From: Cellulosimicrobium sp. ES-005
GTDB lineage: Bacteria > Actinomycetota > Actinomycetes > Actinomycetales > Cellulomonadaceae
Direction of reading: 5' to 3'
NCBI RefSeq assembly: GCF_040448685.1
Contig: NZ_CP159290.1
Coordinates: forward strand, 186,001-250,000
Length of the DNA: 64,000 bases
How positions within the stretch are numbered: position 1 is the stretch's first letter; each line of letters begins with the position of its first letter. This document shows, in pieces, positions 41,490 through 49,870 of this stretch. Below the pieces are notes generated by a model. The model made no database searches. It was not told where the DNA came from and saw only the letters and a program-made list of their open reading frames with translations. A program made the position numbers and the translations under genes.

Positions 41490-42425
41490 ATGCGAGTTCG
41501 AGCGTTGTCCGGGGTTGTCGGTGGGGCGGTCTTCTGCTTTGTCGTCGCGGGATGCGGAACGATGGAGGCCGACGGGGGTTTGGAACGCGATCACGAAACA
41601 GCGGCAGGATCGGTCGAGGCGGCAGCGCCGGGCGACGGTGAAAAGAACCGGCTGAAGTGGGTGATGCCCCTGGACGCGTACAGGGTCGACAACGCCCTCG
41701 GCGACGCCGCGGAGGGCGTGCTGGTCGAGGCGTGCATGCGGGACGAGGGCTTCGATTATCAGCGTCCGCAGGTCGACGTCTCGGTGCGTTCGGAGTCCAT
41801 GTCGCTCGGTGGGCGACGGCTGTTCAACGTCGAGACGGCCGCGCGGTGGGGGTACAGCGGGGCGCCCGACCCGAACGCCGCCATCATCAGGGCGGCGAGC
41901 GAGGAGTCGATGTCCTGGTCGCCGGAACAGGACGAGCAGTTCTGGGCGTGCGTCGACGAGGCGCGAGAGGAGCTGCCCACGGAAGGCATGCGGATCAACA
42001 ACGCCCTCGCCGGCCTCGGCGCGTCGGCCTGGAACGGCGCGGCCCTGGATCCCGCGGTCGTGGCGGCAGCCGAGAAGTGGGTGACGTGCATGCAGCCGCT
42101 CGGCGTCACCGACCTCCCGTCGAGCCCGAACGGCGAGGACGGCGGGACGCCGACCGAGACGATGAGCGCGTCGTTCGGCGAGATCGCCGACGGTATGGAG
42201 AACGAGCGGACGCCGGAGCAGAAGGCGGAGGAGATCCGGCTCGCGACGTTCGACGCCGAGTGCCAGGAGAGCTCCGGCTACGCGCAGGCGCTGTACGACG
42301 CGGAGTGGGAGCGTCAGACGACGGTCGTCGCGGAGAACGAGGACGCGCTGGCCACGCTCCTCGAGGAGAAGAATGCCTTCGAGAAGCAGTCCCGGGAGAT
42401 CTTGGACGGGGCGGGGGTCGGGTGA
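41490..42425 (+). CDS. Cys-rich lipoprotein of unknown function
   Basis: The 311-aa product has a lipoprotein leader with lipobox VAGC near residue 22. The mature part is acidic and helical with four further cysteines in the contexts VEACMRDEGFDY, FWACVDEA, WVTCMQPLGV and DAECQESSGY, spaced to allow two disulfides. The CMxxxGF type of motif is frequent in actinobacterial secreted proteins of unknown role. The C-terminal 60 residues are a charged, probably coiled helix. The gene overlaps the adaptor gene by 4 nt, so it is the first member of a three-gene export operon. Confidence 0.75.
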   Translation: MRVRALSGVVGGAVFCFVVAGCGTMEADGGLERDHETAAGSVEAAAPGDGEKNRLKWVMPLDAYRVDNALGDAAEGVLVEACMRDEGFDYQRPQVDVSVRSESMSLGGRRLFNVETAARWGYSGAPDPNAAIIRAASEESMSWSPEQDEQFWACVDEAREELPTEGMRINNALAGLGASAWNGAALDPAVVAAAEKWVTCMQPLGVTDLPSSPNGEDGGTPTETMSASFGEIADGMENERTPEQKAEEIRLATFDAECQESSGYAQALYDAEWERQTTVVAENEDALATLLEEKNAFEKQSREILDGAGVG

Positions 42426-43684
42426 TTCCTCGCCGCCGCGTCGTCGTCGGGGCGGTCGTGACCGTCCTCCTCGTCGGGGGGCTCGTGGGCGGATGGTTCG
42501 CGGCGGCGAGCTTCCAGTCCCCGGCACAGGTCGCCGCGAACGCGGCACCTCCGCCGCCCGGTGACATCGTGGCGACGGTGACCTTCGGTGCGCTGTCGGA
42601 GCAGATCACTGCGCGGTCGGACGTCGTGCGCGAGTCGGCGGCAAGCGTCCAGGTCGCCGCCGGGAGCGGTGACCAGTCCGTGGTGACGGCTGTCGGGGTC
42701 CCGGCGGGTTCCGAGCTGCGGGCGGGCGCTGTCGTGCTGGAGGTCAGCGGCCGTCCCGTCATCGCCACCACCGGGGCGTTCCCGTACTACCGCGACCTCG
42801 TCGAGGGAGCGACCGGCCCGGACGTCGAGCAGCTGCAGCGGTTCCTGCGTGACCTCGGCTACCGCGTGGGCGGCCTGGGGGAGTTCGGCCCGCAGACTGC
42901 CCAGGCCGTGCGCGCCCTCTACAAGGACATCGGGTACGAGCCGACCACCCGCGAGGCGCCCGCCGACGAGTTGCAGACGCCGGGTCAGAACGCGCCGGCG
43001 CCGTCCACCGGCGATGCGGTATCTGAGGTTGCTCCGACCGACGGCACAGGCACCGACCCGGCCGCTCCGGTCGACGGCACGACCGGCTCCGTCGCGCCGG
43101 CGGCCCCCGCGCAGCTCGTGGTCGTGCCGCGCGGCGAGCTCGTCGTCACGGGCTCGCTGCCCGCCGTCGTCGGCACGACGCCGGACGTGGGGGACGTGCT
43201 CACGGCCGAGAACGCGACGATCACCCTGGGCCAGGGCGCCGTCGTCGCGCAGGCGAAGGTGGCGGTCTCGGTCCTTCCGGTCCTCGGCGAGGGGATGACC
43301 GCGACGCTCTCCGGCCCCGACGGCACGGTGCTCGACGCCACGCTCGGCGCGATCCCCGCCCCGCCGACGGCGACGGGGGACGAGGCGGCCCCGGTCGAGG
43401 TCGGGGTGCCGTTGGTGGCGGCGCAGCCGATCGACAGCACGTGGCTGGGGGCGAACGTGCTCACGACGATCACGGTGTCCGCGGTGGCCGACGAGGCTCT
43501 GCGTGTCCCGGCCCGTGCCGTCGCCGTGCACTCCGACGGCACCGCCGTCGTCCAGCGGCGCCAGCCCGACGGCTCGTTCCGCGAGGTCGAGGTCCGCGAG
43601 CTCGGGCGCCTGGGCGGGACCAGCGCCGTCGAACCCGTCACCGCCGACGCCCTGTCGGCGGGCGACGAGGTGAAGGTCGAGTGA
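42422..43684 (+). CDS. Peptidoglycan-binding HlyD/MacA-like adaptor
   Basis: The 420-aa product has an N-terminal transmembrane anchor (about residues 8-27), beta-rich adaptor sequence, and a PG_binding_1 domain at about 127-172 (GATGPDVEQLQRFLRDLGYRVG, FGPQTAQAVRALYKDIGY). A disordered Pro/Thr/Asp linker of about 50 residues follows, then C-terminal barrel-sandwich and beta-barrel regions (about 235-420; VARAVAVHSDGTAVV-like end with DEALRVPARAVAV). This is a Gram-positive membrane-fusion protein that would link the wall to the MacB-type exporter coded next. Both junctions overlap by 4 nt (GTGA). Confidence 0.85.
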   Translation: MIPRRRVVVGAVVTVLLVGGLVGGWFAAASFQSPAQVAANAAPPPPGDIVATVTFGALSEQITARSDVVRESAASVQVAAGSGDQSVVTAVGVPAGSELRAGAVVLEVSGRPVIATTGAFPYYRDLVEGATGPDVEQLQRFLRDLGYRVGGLGEFGPQTAQAVRALYKDIGYEPTTREAPADELQTPGQNAPAPSTGDAVSEVAPTDGTGTDPAAPVDGTTGSVAPAAPAQLVVVPRGELVVTGSLPAVVGTTPDVGDVLTAENATITLGQGAVVAQAKVAVSVLPVLGEGMTATLSGPDGTVLDATLGAIPAPPTATGDEAAPVEVGVPLVAAQPIDSTWLGANVLTTITVSAVADEALRVPARAVAVHSDGTAVVQRRQPDGSFREVEVRELGRLGGTSAVEPVTADALSAGDEVKVE

Positions 43685-45675
43685 CGACGTTCGACCTCGC
43701 GGGGGTCACCAAGACGTACCCGGGCGCGCAGCCGGTCGAGGCGCTGCGAGGGGTCGACCTGAGGATCGGCCCGGGGGAGTTCCTCGCCGTCGAGGGCCCG
43801 TCCGGCAGCGGCAAGTCGACGCTCCTCAACATCCTCGCCCTCCTGGACGCGCAGACCTCGGGCACGTACCGGCTCGACGGCCGGGACGTCGCCTCCCTCG
43901 GGGAGCGTGAGCGGGCGCGCCTGCGCGGGGAGACGTTCGGCTTCGTGTTCCAGGGGTTCCACCTCATGGACCACCGGACGGTCGTGGACAACGTCGAGCT
44001 CGGCATGCTCTACGCCGGCGTGCCCGCCGACGAGCGTCGCCTCAGGGCGCTGGAGGCGCTCGACCGTGTCGGGCTCTCGGAGACCGCGCACCGTCGCGCC
44101 AGCGACCTGTCGGGCGGGCAGCGGCAGCGCGTCGCGATCGCGCGTGCGCTCTCGGTCGGGTCTGGGACGATCGTGGCCGACGAGCCGACCGGCAACCTCG
44201 ACACCGCGACGTCGGAGTCCGTGCTGGAGCTTCTCACCGACCTGCACCGCACCGGCACGACGGTCGTGCTCGTCACCCACTCGCCGGAGATCGCGGCTCG
44301 CGCGCAGCGGCGGCTCGTGGTGCGCGACGGCCTCGTCGTCACCGACACCGGAGGCGTCGGTGCAGGTGCGGCCGAGGGCGTCGGCACCGCCACCACGGCG
44401 GTCGCGGGCCTCGACCTGCTGCTCGCCGGGCCGTCGCCGGAGGCGACGGGACCGGCCGGGGGCGAGGACCGACGTCGGGCACGACACCGGGTCGGGTTCC
44501 GCACGGTGGTCCGTGACGCGGCCGCGTCGGTCGCCTCCCGACGCGGCCGCACCGCCACGCTCGCGGCCTCCGTCGCGGTCGGGGTGGCCCTGGCCCTGAC
44601 GACGGTCGGTCTCTCGGCGTCGGCGCAGGCCCAGGTCTCCGAGCGGTTCGACGCCCGGCTCAACCGGGCCGTGACCCTGACGATGCCCCTCGCCGCTGCC
44701 GAGGCGGGGCTGCCCGTCGTCGTCGACGGGACCGCGCCGGGCGTGCCCGGGGAGGCCGTCGCCCGGCTCGCGGACCTGCCCGGTGTGGACGCCGCGGCGC
44801 TCGTGTCCCGGAACGGGATGATGACGGTCGCCCTGCCGGGCGAGGCCGCCAGCGTGCCGGACGCCTTCCTGCTCGGCGTCGGCGACGGCATCGACCATGC
44901 CGCGGAGCTCGGCGTCGACTGGGCAGGCGGGACGCCGGGCCCGCTCGGGGACGGCGAGGTGCTGCTCGGGCGGGCGATCGCCGACCGGCTCGGTCTCGGG
45001 CCGCTCAGCGCGCGCCCGCAGGTCGTGCTCGACGGACGGTCGTTCGTGGTGCGCGGCATCGTCGACCAGGGCTATCGCGTCACGAACGTCATCCAGGCGG
45101 TCCTCGTGCCCGTCGACGTCGCGGCCGCGCTGCGACCCGCCGCGGAGCACGAGGTCTACGTCTTCACCGCGACCGGCGCAGCCCAGCAGGTCGCGGCGCA
45201 GGCCCCCCTCGTGCTGCGGCCCAGCACACCCGAGGCGTTCACGATCGTCGCGCCGCCCGACCCTCGCGGCCTGCGCGGGGAGATCGAGAACGACGTCCGG
45301 ACGATCCTCCTCGTCCTCACGGGGGTAGCGATCCTCGCCTCGGTCGTCTCCCTGACGAGCGCGATGACGATGTCCGTGCTCGAACGCTCCCGGGAGATCG
45401 GGATGCGGCGCGCGATCGGCGCCCAGGCGCGCCACGTGAGCCGGCTCGTCATGACGGAGGCCGCGCTCGTGGGTGTCGTCGGCGGCGTCGCAGGCGCGGC
45501 CACGGGAGTCGCCGCCCTCCTGGCGATCACCATCGCCCGACGCTGGACCCCGGTCCTCGACCTGGGACACGTCCCGGTCGCGGTCGCGGGTGGCGTCGTC
45601 GTCGGGGTGCTCGGCGGGGTAGCGGCCTCCCTGCGCGCGCGCCGCATCCAACCGAGCGAGGCGCTCCGGGTGTGA
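43681..45675 (+). CDS. MacB-type ABC exporter, fused ATPase and permease
   Basis: The 664-aa product begins with a LolD/MacB ATPase (residues 1-225; [49 protein letters not shown]). After a linker comes a FtsX/MacB permease: one helix near residues 290-310, a large extracytoplasmic domain (about 315-535) and three closing helices (VLTGVAILASVVSLTSAM, the MRRAIGAQARHVSRLV loop, and a final pair). ATPase and permease are fused as in Gram-negative MacB. With the upstream adaptor and lipoprotein it should form a wall-linked mechanotransmission-type exporter; the cargo is unknown. Confidence 0.9.
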   Translation: MTTFDLAGVTKTYPGAQPVEALRGVDLRIGPGEFLAVEGPSGSGKSTLLNILALLDAQTSGTYRLDGRDVASLGERERARLRGETFGFVFQGFHLMDHRTVVDNVELGMLYAGVPADERRLRALEALDRVGLSETAHRRASDLSGGQRQRVAIARALSVGSGTIVADEPTGNLDTATSESVLELLTDLHRTGTTVVLVTHSPEIAARAQRRLVVRDGLVVTDTGGVGAGAAEGVGTATTAVAGLDLLLAGPSPEATGPAGGEDRRRARHRVGFRTVVRDAAASVASRRGRTATLAASVAVGVALALTTVGLSASAQAQVSERFDARLNRAVTLTMPLAAAEAGLPVVVDGTAPGVPGEAVARLADLPGVDAAALVSRNGMMTVALPGEAASVPDAFLLGVGDGIDHAAELGVDWAGGTPGPLGDGEVLLGRAIADRLGLGPLSARPQVVLDGRSFVVRGIVDQGYRVTNVIQAVLVPVDVAAALRPAAEHEVYVFTATGAAQQVAAQAPLVLRPSTPEAFTIVAPPDPRGLRGEIENDVRTILLVLTGVAILASVVSLTSAMTMSVLERSREIGMRRAIGAQARHVSRLVMTEAALVGVVGGVAGAATGVAALLAITIARRWTPVLDLGHVPVAVAGGVVVGVLGGVAASLRARRIQPSEALRV

Positions 45676-45681
45676 CCCCCC

Positions 45682-45745
45682 GTCGAGATGGCGACTCCCG
45701 GGTCGAGATAGCGACCCCGGCCACCATCGAGGCCGCGGGTCGCTA
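45682..45745. repeat. Tandem 20-bp repeat and hairpin between convergent genes
   Basis: Two near-identical units (45682-45701 and 45702-45720, core GTCGAGATRGCGAC) are followed by a 9-bp inverted repeat: TAGCGACCC at 45709-45717 pairs with GGGTCGCTA at 45737-45745. The second arm overlaps the narK stop. It probably terminates both genes. Confidence 0.7.
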
Positions 45746-46969
45746 CGTCGCGGCGGCGCGGCGGACGGGGCCGAGGGTGAACAACAGGGTGAGGAGAGCG
45801 GTGAGCGCGAGGAGCGCGAAGCCGAGGCCGTAGGTGCCCTCGAGCTGGTAGACGACGCCCATGAGCAGCGGCGGGATGAACCCGCCGAGGCCGCCCGCCG
45901 CGCCCACGAGGCCCGTGACCGCCCCGACCTTCTCGACCGGCGCGACCTTCGAGACGAGGGCGAACGTCGCGCCCGACGACGCGCCGAGCGCGGCGGCGAG
46001 GCCGAGGAACGCGATCGTCCCGACCGGCACGAGCGACGGCTGGAACGCGACGACCGCGGCGAGCGCCGTGACGACGGCGAAGCACCCGACGGAGACGGGC
46101 ACGCCGCCGAACCGGTCGGACAGCGCGCCCCCGACGGGCCGCATGAGGACGGCGAGCACGACGAACCCCGCGGTGCGGGCGGCGGCATCGGACGCGGTGA
46201 GGTCGTAGGCGTTGACGAGGAACGTCGGCAGGTAGACGGAGAACGCGACGAACCCGCCGAACCCGACGGCGTACAGCCAGGAGAGCTGGAGGGTGGCGGG
46301 CAGGCGGAACGTCGCCCAGGTGCGGGCCCAGAACCCGCCCGCGGGGGCGGTCGCGCGGCCGGGCGGGACGCGCAGCAGGAGCCACGACACGACGGCGAAC
46401 ACGGCGAGGACGGCGGCGACGAGGAGGAACGGCGCGGCGTCGCCCCACGCGTCGCGGATGCGCACGGTGGTGAAGGCGGAGATCGCGGTGCCGCCCATGC
46501 CCATGCCGAAGATCCCGACGGCGGTGCCGCGGCGCGCGGGCGGGTACCAGGCGTTGACGAACGGGACGCCGACGGCGAAGGCCGTCCCGCCGAGGCCGAG
46601 GAAGAAGCCGCCGACGAGCAGCGCGACGAAGCTGTCCGCGACGAGCCCGACGAACAGCACGGGCAGGATCGTCAGGGCGCTGACCAGCGGGAACATGATG
46701 CGCGCGCCGTAGCGGTCGGTGAGCGCGCCCACGGGGATGCGCCCGAGGGAGCCGACGACGACCGGGACGGCGACGAGGACGGACACCTGGACGTCGGTGA
46801 GGTGGTAGAGCTGCCCGTACGCCGCGCCCAGCGGGCTGATGAGGGCCCATGCCCAGAAGTTCACGGCGAACCCGATCGTCGCGAGGACGAGCATCAGGGT
46901 CGGGGAGGTGGACGAGGAGGTCGTCGTCGGGGCGGGGCCCGCGGTCCCGCTCGCGTGCTGCTGCGCCAT
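45743..46969 (-). CDS. narK: Nitrate/nitrite transporter, NarK family
   Basis: The 408-aa product has twelve helices and both nitrate signatures: GGFFLGLGGTAFAVGVPFVN continuing into AWYPPARRGTAVGIFGMGMGG, and the late GAAGGLGGFIPPLLMG. It imports nitrate or exchanges it for nitrite, serving the narGHJI enzyme about 13 kb away. ATG at 46969 was chosen because AGGAG lies 6 nt upstream; it gives a 30-residue Ser/Thr/Pro N-tail before the first helix. Confidence 0.95.
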   Translation of the reverse strand: MAQQHASGTAGPAPTTTSSSTSPTLMLVLATIGFAVNFWAWALISPLGAAYGQLYHLTDVQVSVLVAVPVVVGSLGRIPVGALTDRYGARIMFPLVSALTILPVLFVGLVADSFVALLVGGFFLGLGGTAFAVGVPFVNAWYPPARRGTAVGIFGMGMGGTAISAFTTVRIRDAWGDAAPFLLVAAVLAVFAVVSWLLLRVPPGRATAPAGGFWARTWATFRLPATLQLSWLYAVGFGGFVAFSVYLPTFLVNAYDLTASDAAARTAGFVVLAVLMRPVGGALSDRFGGVPVSVGCFAVVTALAAVVAFQPSLVPVGTIAFLGLAAALGASSGATFALVSKVAPVEKVGAVTGLVGAAGGLGGFIPPLLMGVVYQLEGTYGLGFALLALTALLTLLFTLGPVRRAAAT

Positions 46970-47074
46970 GGCGACTCCTGGTGGGAGGTGCCCGTCGTCG
47001 GGCACGGGGAGGTCGTTGCGTCGAGCGACTCCACGCTAACGACGCTCGTCGCGCCCCGCGCGGCGAACCACCCG

Positions 47075-47080
47075 TACCGT
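47075..47080 (+). promoter_or_regulatory. Leaderless -10 hexamer of the DUF1361 gene
   Basis: TACCGT ends 6 nt before the GTG at 47087. Confidence 0.55.
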
Positions 47081-47086
47081 GGGGGC

Positions 47087-47791
47087 GTGCTCGACTGGCT
47101 CTTCGGGGGCGTGGCCCTGCTCAACGTGTACGCGCTCGCCCTCGTGGTGCTGCGCGCCCCGCTCTACCGCACGCGCCTGTACCGGCCGATGCTGCTCAAC
47201 ATCGGGCTGTCGATCGCGCCCGTCATCGTCCTCGGGCTCGTCGTCGTCCTCGACGCCGTGCTCATCGCGGGCGGCGCCCCGCCGTGGGTGGTCCTCACGG
47301 TCGCGGGAGCGGGGTTCCTCGTGTGGCTCCTGCTGCTGCCCAACGCGGGGTACCTCGTCACGGAGCTCAACTACAGCCACCGGCAGGAGGGCGAGGACGT
47401 CCCGCTCTGGTACGACATCGTCGCCGTGCTCACGCTCGCGATGTCGGGCGTCATGAACACGGTCGTCAACGTCTTCCTCGCGCAGGCGCTGCTCGCCCTC
47501 GTGCTGTACCCGAACGACGACGACCCGTTCCGGCACGCGTCCTCGTGGATCGCCGTGCTCGTCGTGCTCGCGCTCGTGTCCGTGGGCATCTACCTGGGCC
47601 GGTACGTGCGCTTCAACAGCTGGGACCTGGCCCACCCCGTCGAGTTCGTGCGCAAGCTCGGCACGCACTTCCGGGCCCGGGGCGCCGTGCGCGCCGCGCT
47701 CCTGTTCGTCCTGCTGCACACGCTGTTCTTCGCGTTCATGTACGCGATCGTCATGGGACCCGTCACGACGCTCCTCGTCCGCGGGGCCTGA
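47087..47791 (+). CDS. DUF1361 family membrane protein
   Basis: The 234-aa product has about seven hydrophobic helices and the DUF1361 core: LLLPNAGYLVTELNYSHR, VPLWYDIVAVLTLAMSGVMNT, and GIYLGRYVRFNSWDLAHPVEF. Function unknown. The GTG start is fixed by the leaderless hexamer and by the first helix beginning at residue 2. It lies head-to-head with narK and just upstream of three genes for membrane-anchored proteins. Confidence 0.85.
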   Translation: MLDWLFGGVALLNVYALALVVLRAPLYRTRLYRPMLLNIGLSIAPVIVLGLVVVLDAVLIAGGAPPWVVLTVAGAGFLVWLLLLPNAGYLVTELNYSHRQEGEDVPLWYDIVAVLTLAMSGVMNTVVNVFLAQALLALVLYPNDDDPFRHASSWIAVLVVLALVSVGIYLGRYVRFNSWDLAHPVEFVRKLGTHFRARGAVRAALLFVLLHTLFFAFMYAIVMGPVTTLLVRGA

Positions 47792-47811
47792 CGGGCACGC
47801 CGCCAGCCCCG

Positions 47812-47817
47812 TAGGAT
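47812..47817 (+). promoter_or_regulatory. Leaderless -10 hexamer of the anchored-protein operon
   Basis: TAGGAT ends 7 nt before the GTG at 47825. An ATG at 47816 overlaps the hexamer and is therefore unlikely as start. Confidence 0.5.
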
Positions 47818-47824
47818 GCGCGCC

Positions 47825-48523
47825 GTGACGTCGACCGCGCCGAGGGCCGCCCGCAGCATCCCGCTGCTCCGCGCGGTCGTCGGGACGTGGCCCCGCCGTG
47901 TCGCGTTGGCGGTCGTGCTCGGCCTCGTGGCGGGGACGGCGGCGGCCGGCGGGTTCGCGCGGCACGTCGCCGCCGAGGCGGGGCCCGCCCACGCCGCCGC
48001 GGGGGAGCCCGTCCCGACGGGACCGTTCGACCTGACGGTGCGGTCGTGGTCCGTGACGGACGCCGTGCAGGTCTCCGCGCTCGAGGACTCCGGCGCCGAC
48101 GCGTGGCTGGTCGTGGTGGTGGGTGCGCTGGACACCGACCGCGAGCCCCGACGTCTGGACCGCACCGCCGTGACGCTCCCCGACGCGCTGCCGGGCGGGC
48201 TGGCGCTCGCGGGCGACGCGGAACCGGACCGCCCGGACCCGACGCTGCTCGTGCGCGACGCCTCGGTCTACCCCGAGCTGCAGCCGGGCCTGGCCGAGGA
48301 CGTCGCCCTGCTGTGGCCCGTGACGGTCCCCGAGGGCGGCGCGACGTCCGCCGCCCCCGACGAGCCCCTCACCGTCACGGTCCCGAGCTTCCGCTACCGC
48401 GACATGACGGTCGGCGGCGGGCGCCGGTGGGCCGAGACGGGCGCCGTGGTGCTCGTGGACGTCCCGCCCGGCGACGTCCCGCCGGAGATCGTGGACCCGC
48501 CCGAGGACGAGGAGGCGTGGTGA
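47825..48523 (+). CDS. Membrane-anchored protein A, unknown function
   Basis: The 232-aa product has one N-terminal transmembrane helix (about residues 22-42, VALAVVLGLVAGTAAAGGF) and a beta-rich extracytoplasmic domain without cysteines, ending in an acidic Pro/Glu tail (DPPEDEEAW). No family is recognised. Its stop overlaps the next start by 4 nt (GTGA). It heads a run of three genes for similarly built proteins, which probably act in one complex. Confidence 0.7.
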   Translation: MTSTAPRAARSIPLLRAVVGTWPRRVALAVVLGLVAGTAAAGGFARHVAAEAGPAHAAAGEPVPTGPFDLTVRSWSVTDAVQVSALEDSGADAWLVVVVGALDTDREPRRLDRTAVTLPDALPGGLALAGDAEPDRPDPTLLVRDASVYPELQPGLAEDVALLWPVTVPEGGATSAAPDEPLTVTVPSFRYRDMTVGGGRRWAETGAVVLVDVPPGDVPPEIVDPPEDEEAW

Positions 48524-49191
48524 CCGAGCCCACCGTGGACACGGCGACCACCCCGGCGACCGCGGGCGATCCCACGACCGCCGGTAAGCCCGCCGCGCCC
48601 GGGCGCCCGCGGCGTGCGGACGTCGTCGTGACCGTCGTCCTGCTCCTCCTCGCCGTGGGCGTCGGGGCCGCGGTGGCGCGCGTCGACACGTGGTGGCCCA
48701 CGCTCACGGCGACGACGACGCGCGGCGGCGTCGGCGAGGTCGTCACCGCGGGCCCGCTGCGCGTGCGCGTCGACGACGTGCGCACGGGCACGGTGCTCGA
48801 GGACGGGTTCGACACGCTGACGACCGACGGCGCGTGGGTCGCCGTCGATCTCGCGGTGTCCGGCACCACGAAGGAGGCCGGCATCGAGGCGCTCGAGCTG
48901 CGCGACGCCGCGGGGCGCGACCACGCGGCGTCGCACCGCGCGAGCAACACGATGATGAGCACGTTCGTGGACCCGGACGTCCCCGAGGCCGGGACCGTGG
49001 TCGTCGAGGTGCCCGGGCGTGCGCTCGACGGGGACGTCGTGCTGCGGGTCCTCACGGAGCACGACGACGCGGACATCGACCGCCCGCAGGCGGTCGCCGA
49101 GATCGACCTCGGTCGCCTGGAGCGGCCCGCGGCCGACGCCGTCGTCGACGTGGTGCGGCCCGCGCTCGTCCCCGGGGGGTGGGACGGATGA
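48520..49191 (+). CDS. Membrane-anchored protein B, DUF4352-like
   Basis: The 223-aa product has a Thr/Ala/Pro-rich N-terminus, one helix (about residues 35-55; VVVTVVLLLLAVGVGAAVA), and an external beta-sandwich with RVRVDDVRTGTVLEDGF, TTDGAWVAVDLAVSGTTKEAG and DHAASHRASNTMMSTFVDPDVPEAGTVVVEVP patterns. It resembles DUF4352/telomeric-repeat-factor-like secreted immunoglobulin folds. It overlaps both neighbours by 4 nt. Confidence 0.7.
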   Translation: MTEPTVDTATTPATAGDPTTAGKPAAPGRPRRADVVVTVVLLLLAVGVGAAVARVDTWWPTLTATTTRGGVGEVVTAGPLRVRVDDVRTGTVLEDGFDTLTTDGAWVAVDLAVSGTTKEAGIEALELRDAAGRDHAASHRASNTMMSTFVDPDVPEAGTVVVEVPGRALDGDVVLRVLTEHDDADIDRPQAVAEIDLGRLERPAADAVVDVVRPALVPGGWDG

Positions 49192-49742
49192 GCGGGAGCG
49201 TGGGGTGGTGGCGCGCGAACCGGTGGTGGCTCGTCGTGCTGGCGGGGGCGCTCGCGGCGCTCGGCACCCTCACGTGGCGCTCCGACGCGGTGCAGGGGTG
49301 GTGGGCGTCGGCGCCGCACCGCGCCCACACGGCCGACGCCGAGGGCTGGGCGCAGGTCGGCGACGTCCGGGCGCGACTCGCCGGGCTCGAGGAGGTCGAC
49401 TGGCTCGACGACGGGTACGGGGACCGCATCGAGGCGCCCGACGGCTACACGCTCTGGGCCGCCGACGTGTCGCTGCGGTCGGACGCGCCCGACGCCCCGG
49501 CGAGCGAGGAGGAGACGTACTCGTCGTGCGAGGTCGTGCTCCTCGACGACGCCGGGCGCGAGTTCACGGCGGGCGCGTCGGCGCTCCCGGGCATGCCGTT
49601 CCCCGAGGCCCCCGTCTGCACGGGCGCCGTCTCGAGCCGCAGCACGCAGTACTTCCTCACGCCCGACGACGCCGTACCCGCCGAGGTGCGTCTCGTCGAG
49701 CCGGAGCTGCTCCCCGCCTACTGGTCGCTGCCCGCGTCGTGA
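49188..49742 (+). CDS. Membrane-anchored protein C, unknown function
   Basis: The 184-aa product has one N-terminal helix (about residues 12-28; WWLVVLAGALAALGTLTW) and an external domain with two cysteines (TYSSCEVVLLDDAGREF and APVCTGAVSS) that may form a disulfide. It ends YFLTPDDAVPAEVRLVEPELLPAYW. It shares the build of proteins A and B and is coupled to B by an ATGA overlap. Function unknown. Confidence 0.7.
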   Translation: MSGSVGWWRANRWWLVVLAGALAALGTLTWRSDAVQGWWASAPHRAHTADAEGWAQVGDVRARLAGLEEVDWLDDGYGDRIEAPDGYTLWAADVSLRSDAPDAPASEEETYSSCEVVLLDDAGREFTAGASALPGMPFPEAPVCTGAVSSRSTQYFLTPDDAVPAEVRLVEPELLPAYWSLPAS

Positions 49743-49870
49743 TCGGGTGCCCGGCCCTGCCGGGCCCGCTGACCTCGAAGAACCTTGCAGGAGCGGGCGA
49801 CCGGGTCGAGCATCCGAGCCCGTAGCTCGCCGACCTCGGGCTCGCCACGCTCGGCCGCGGCGAGTCGTGG

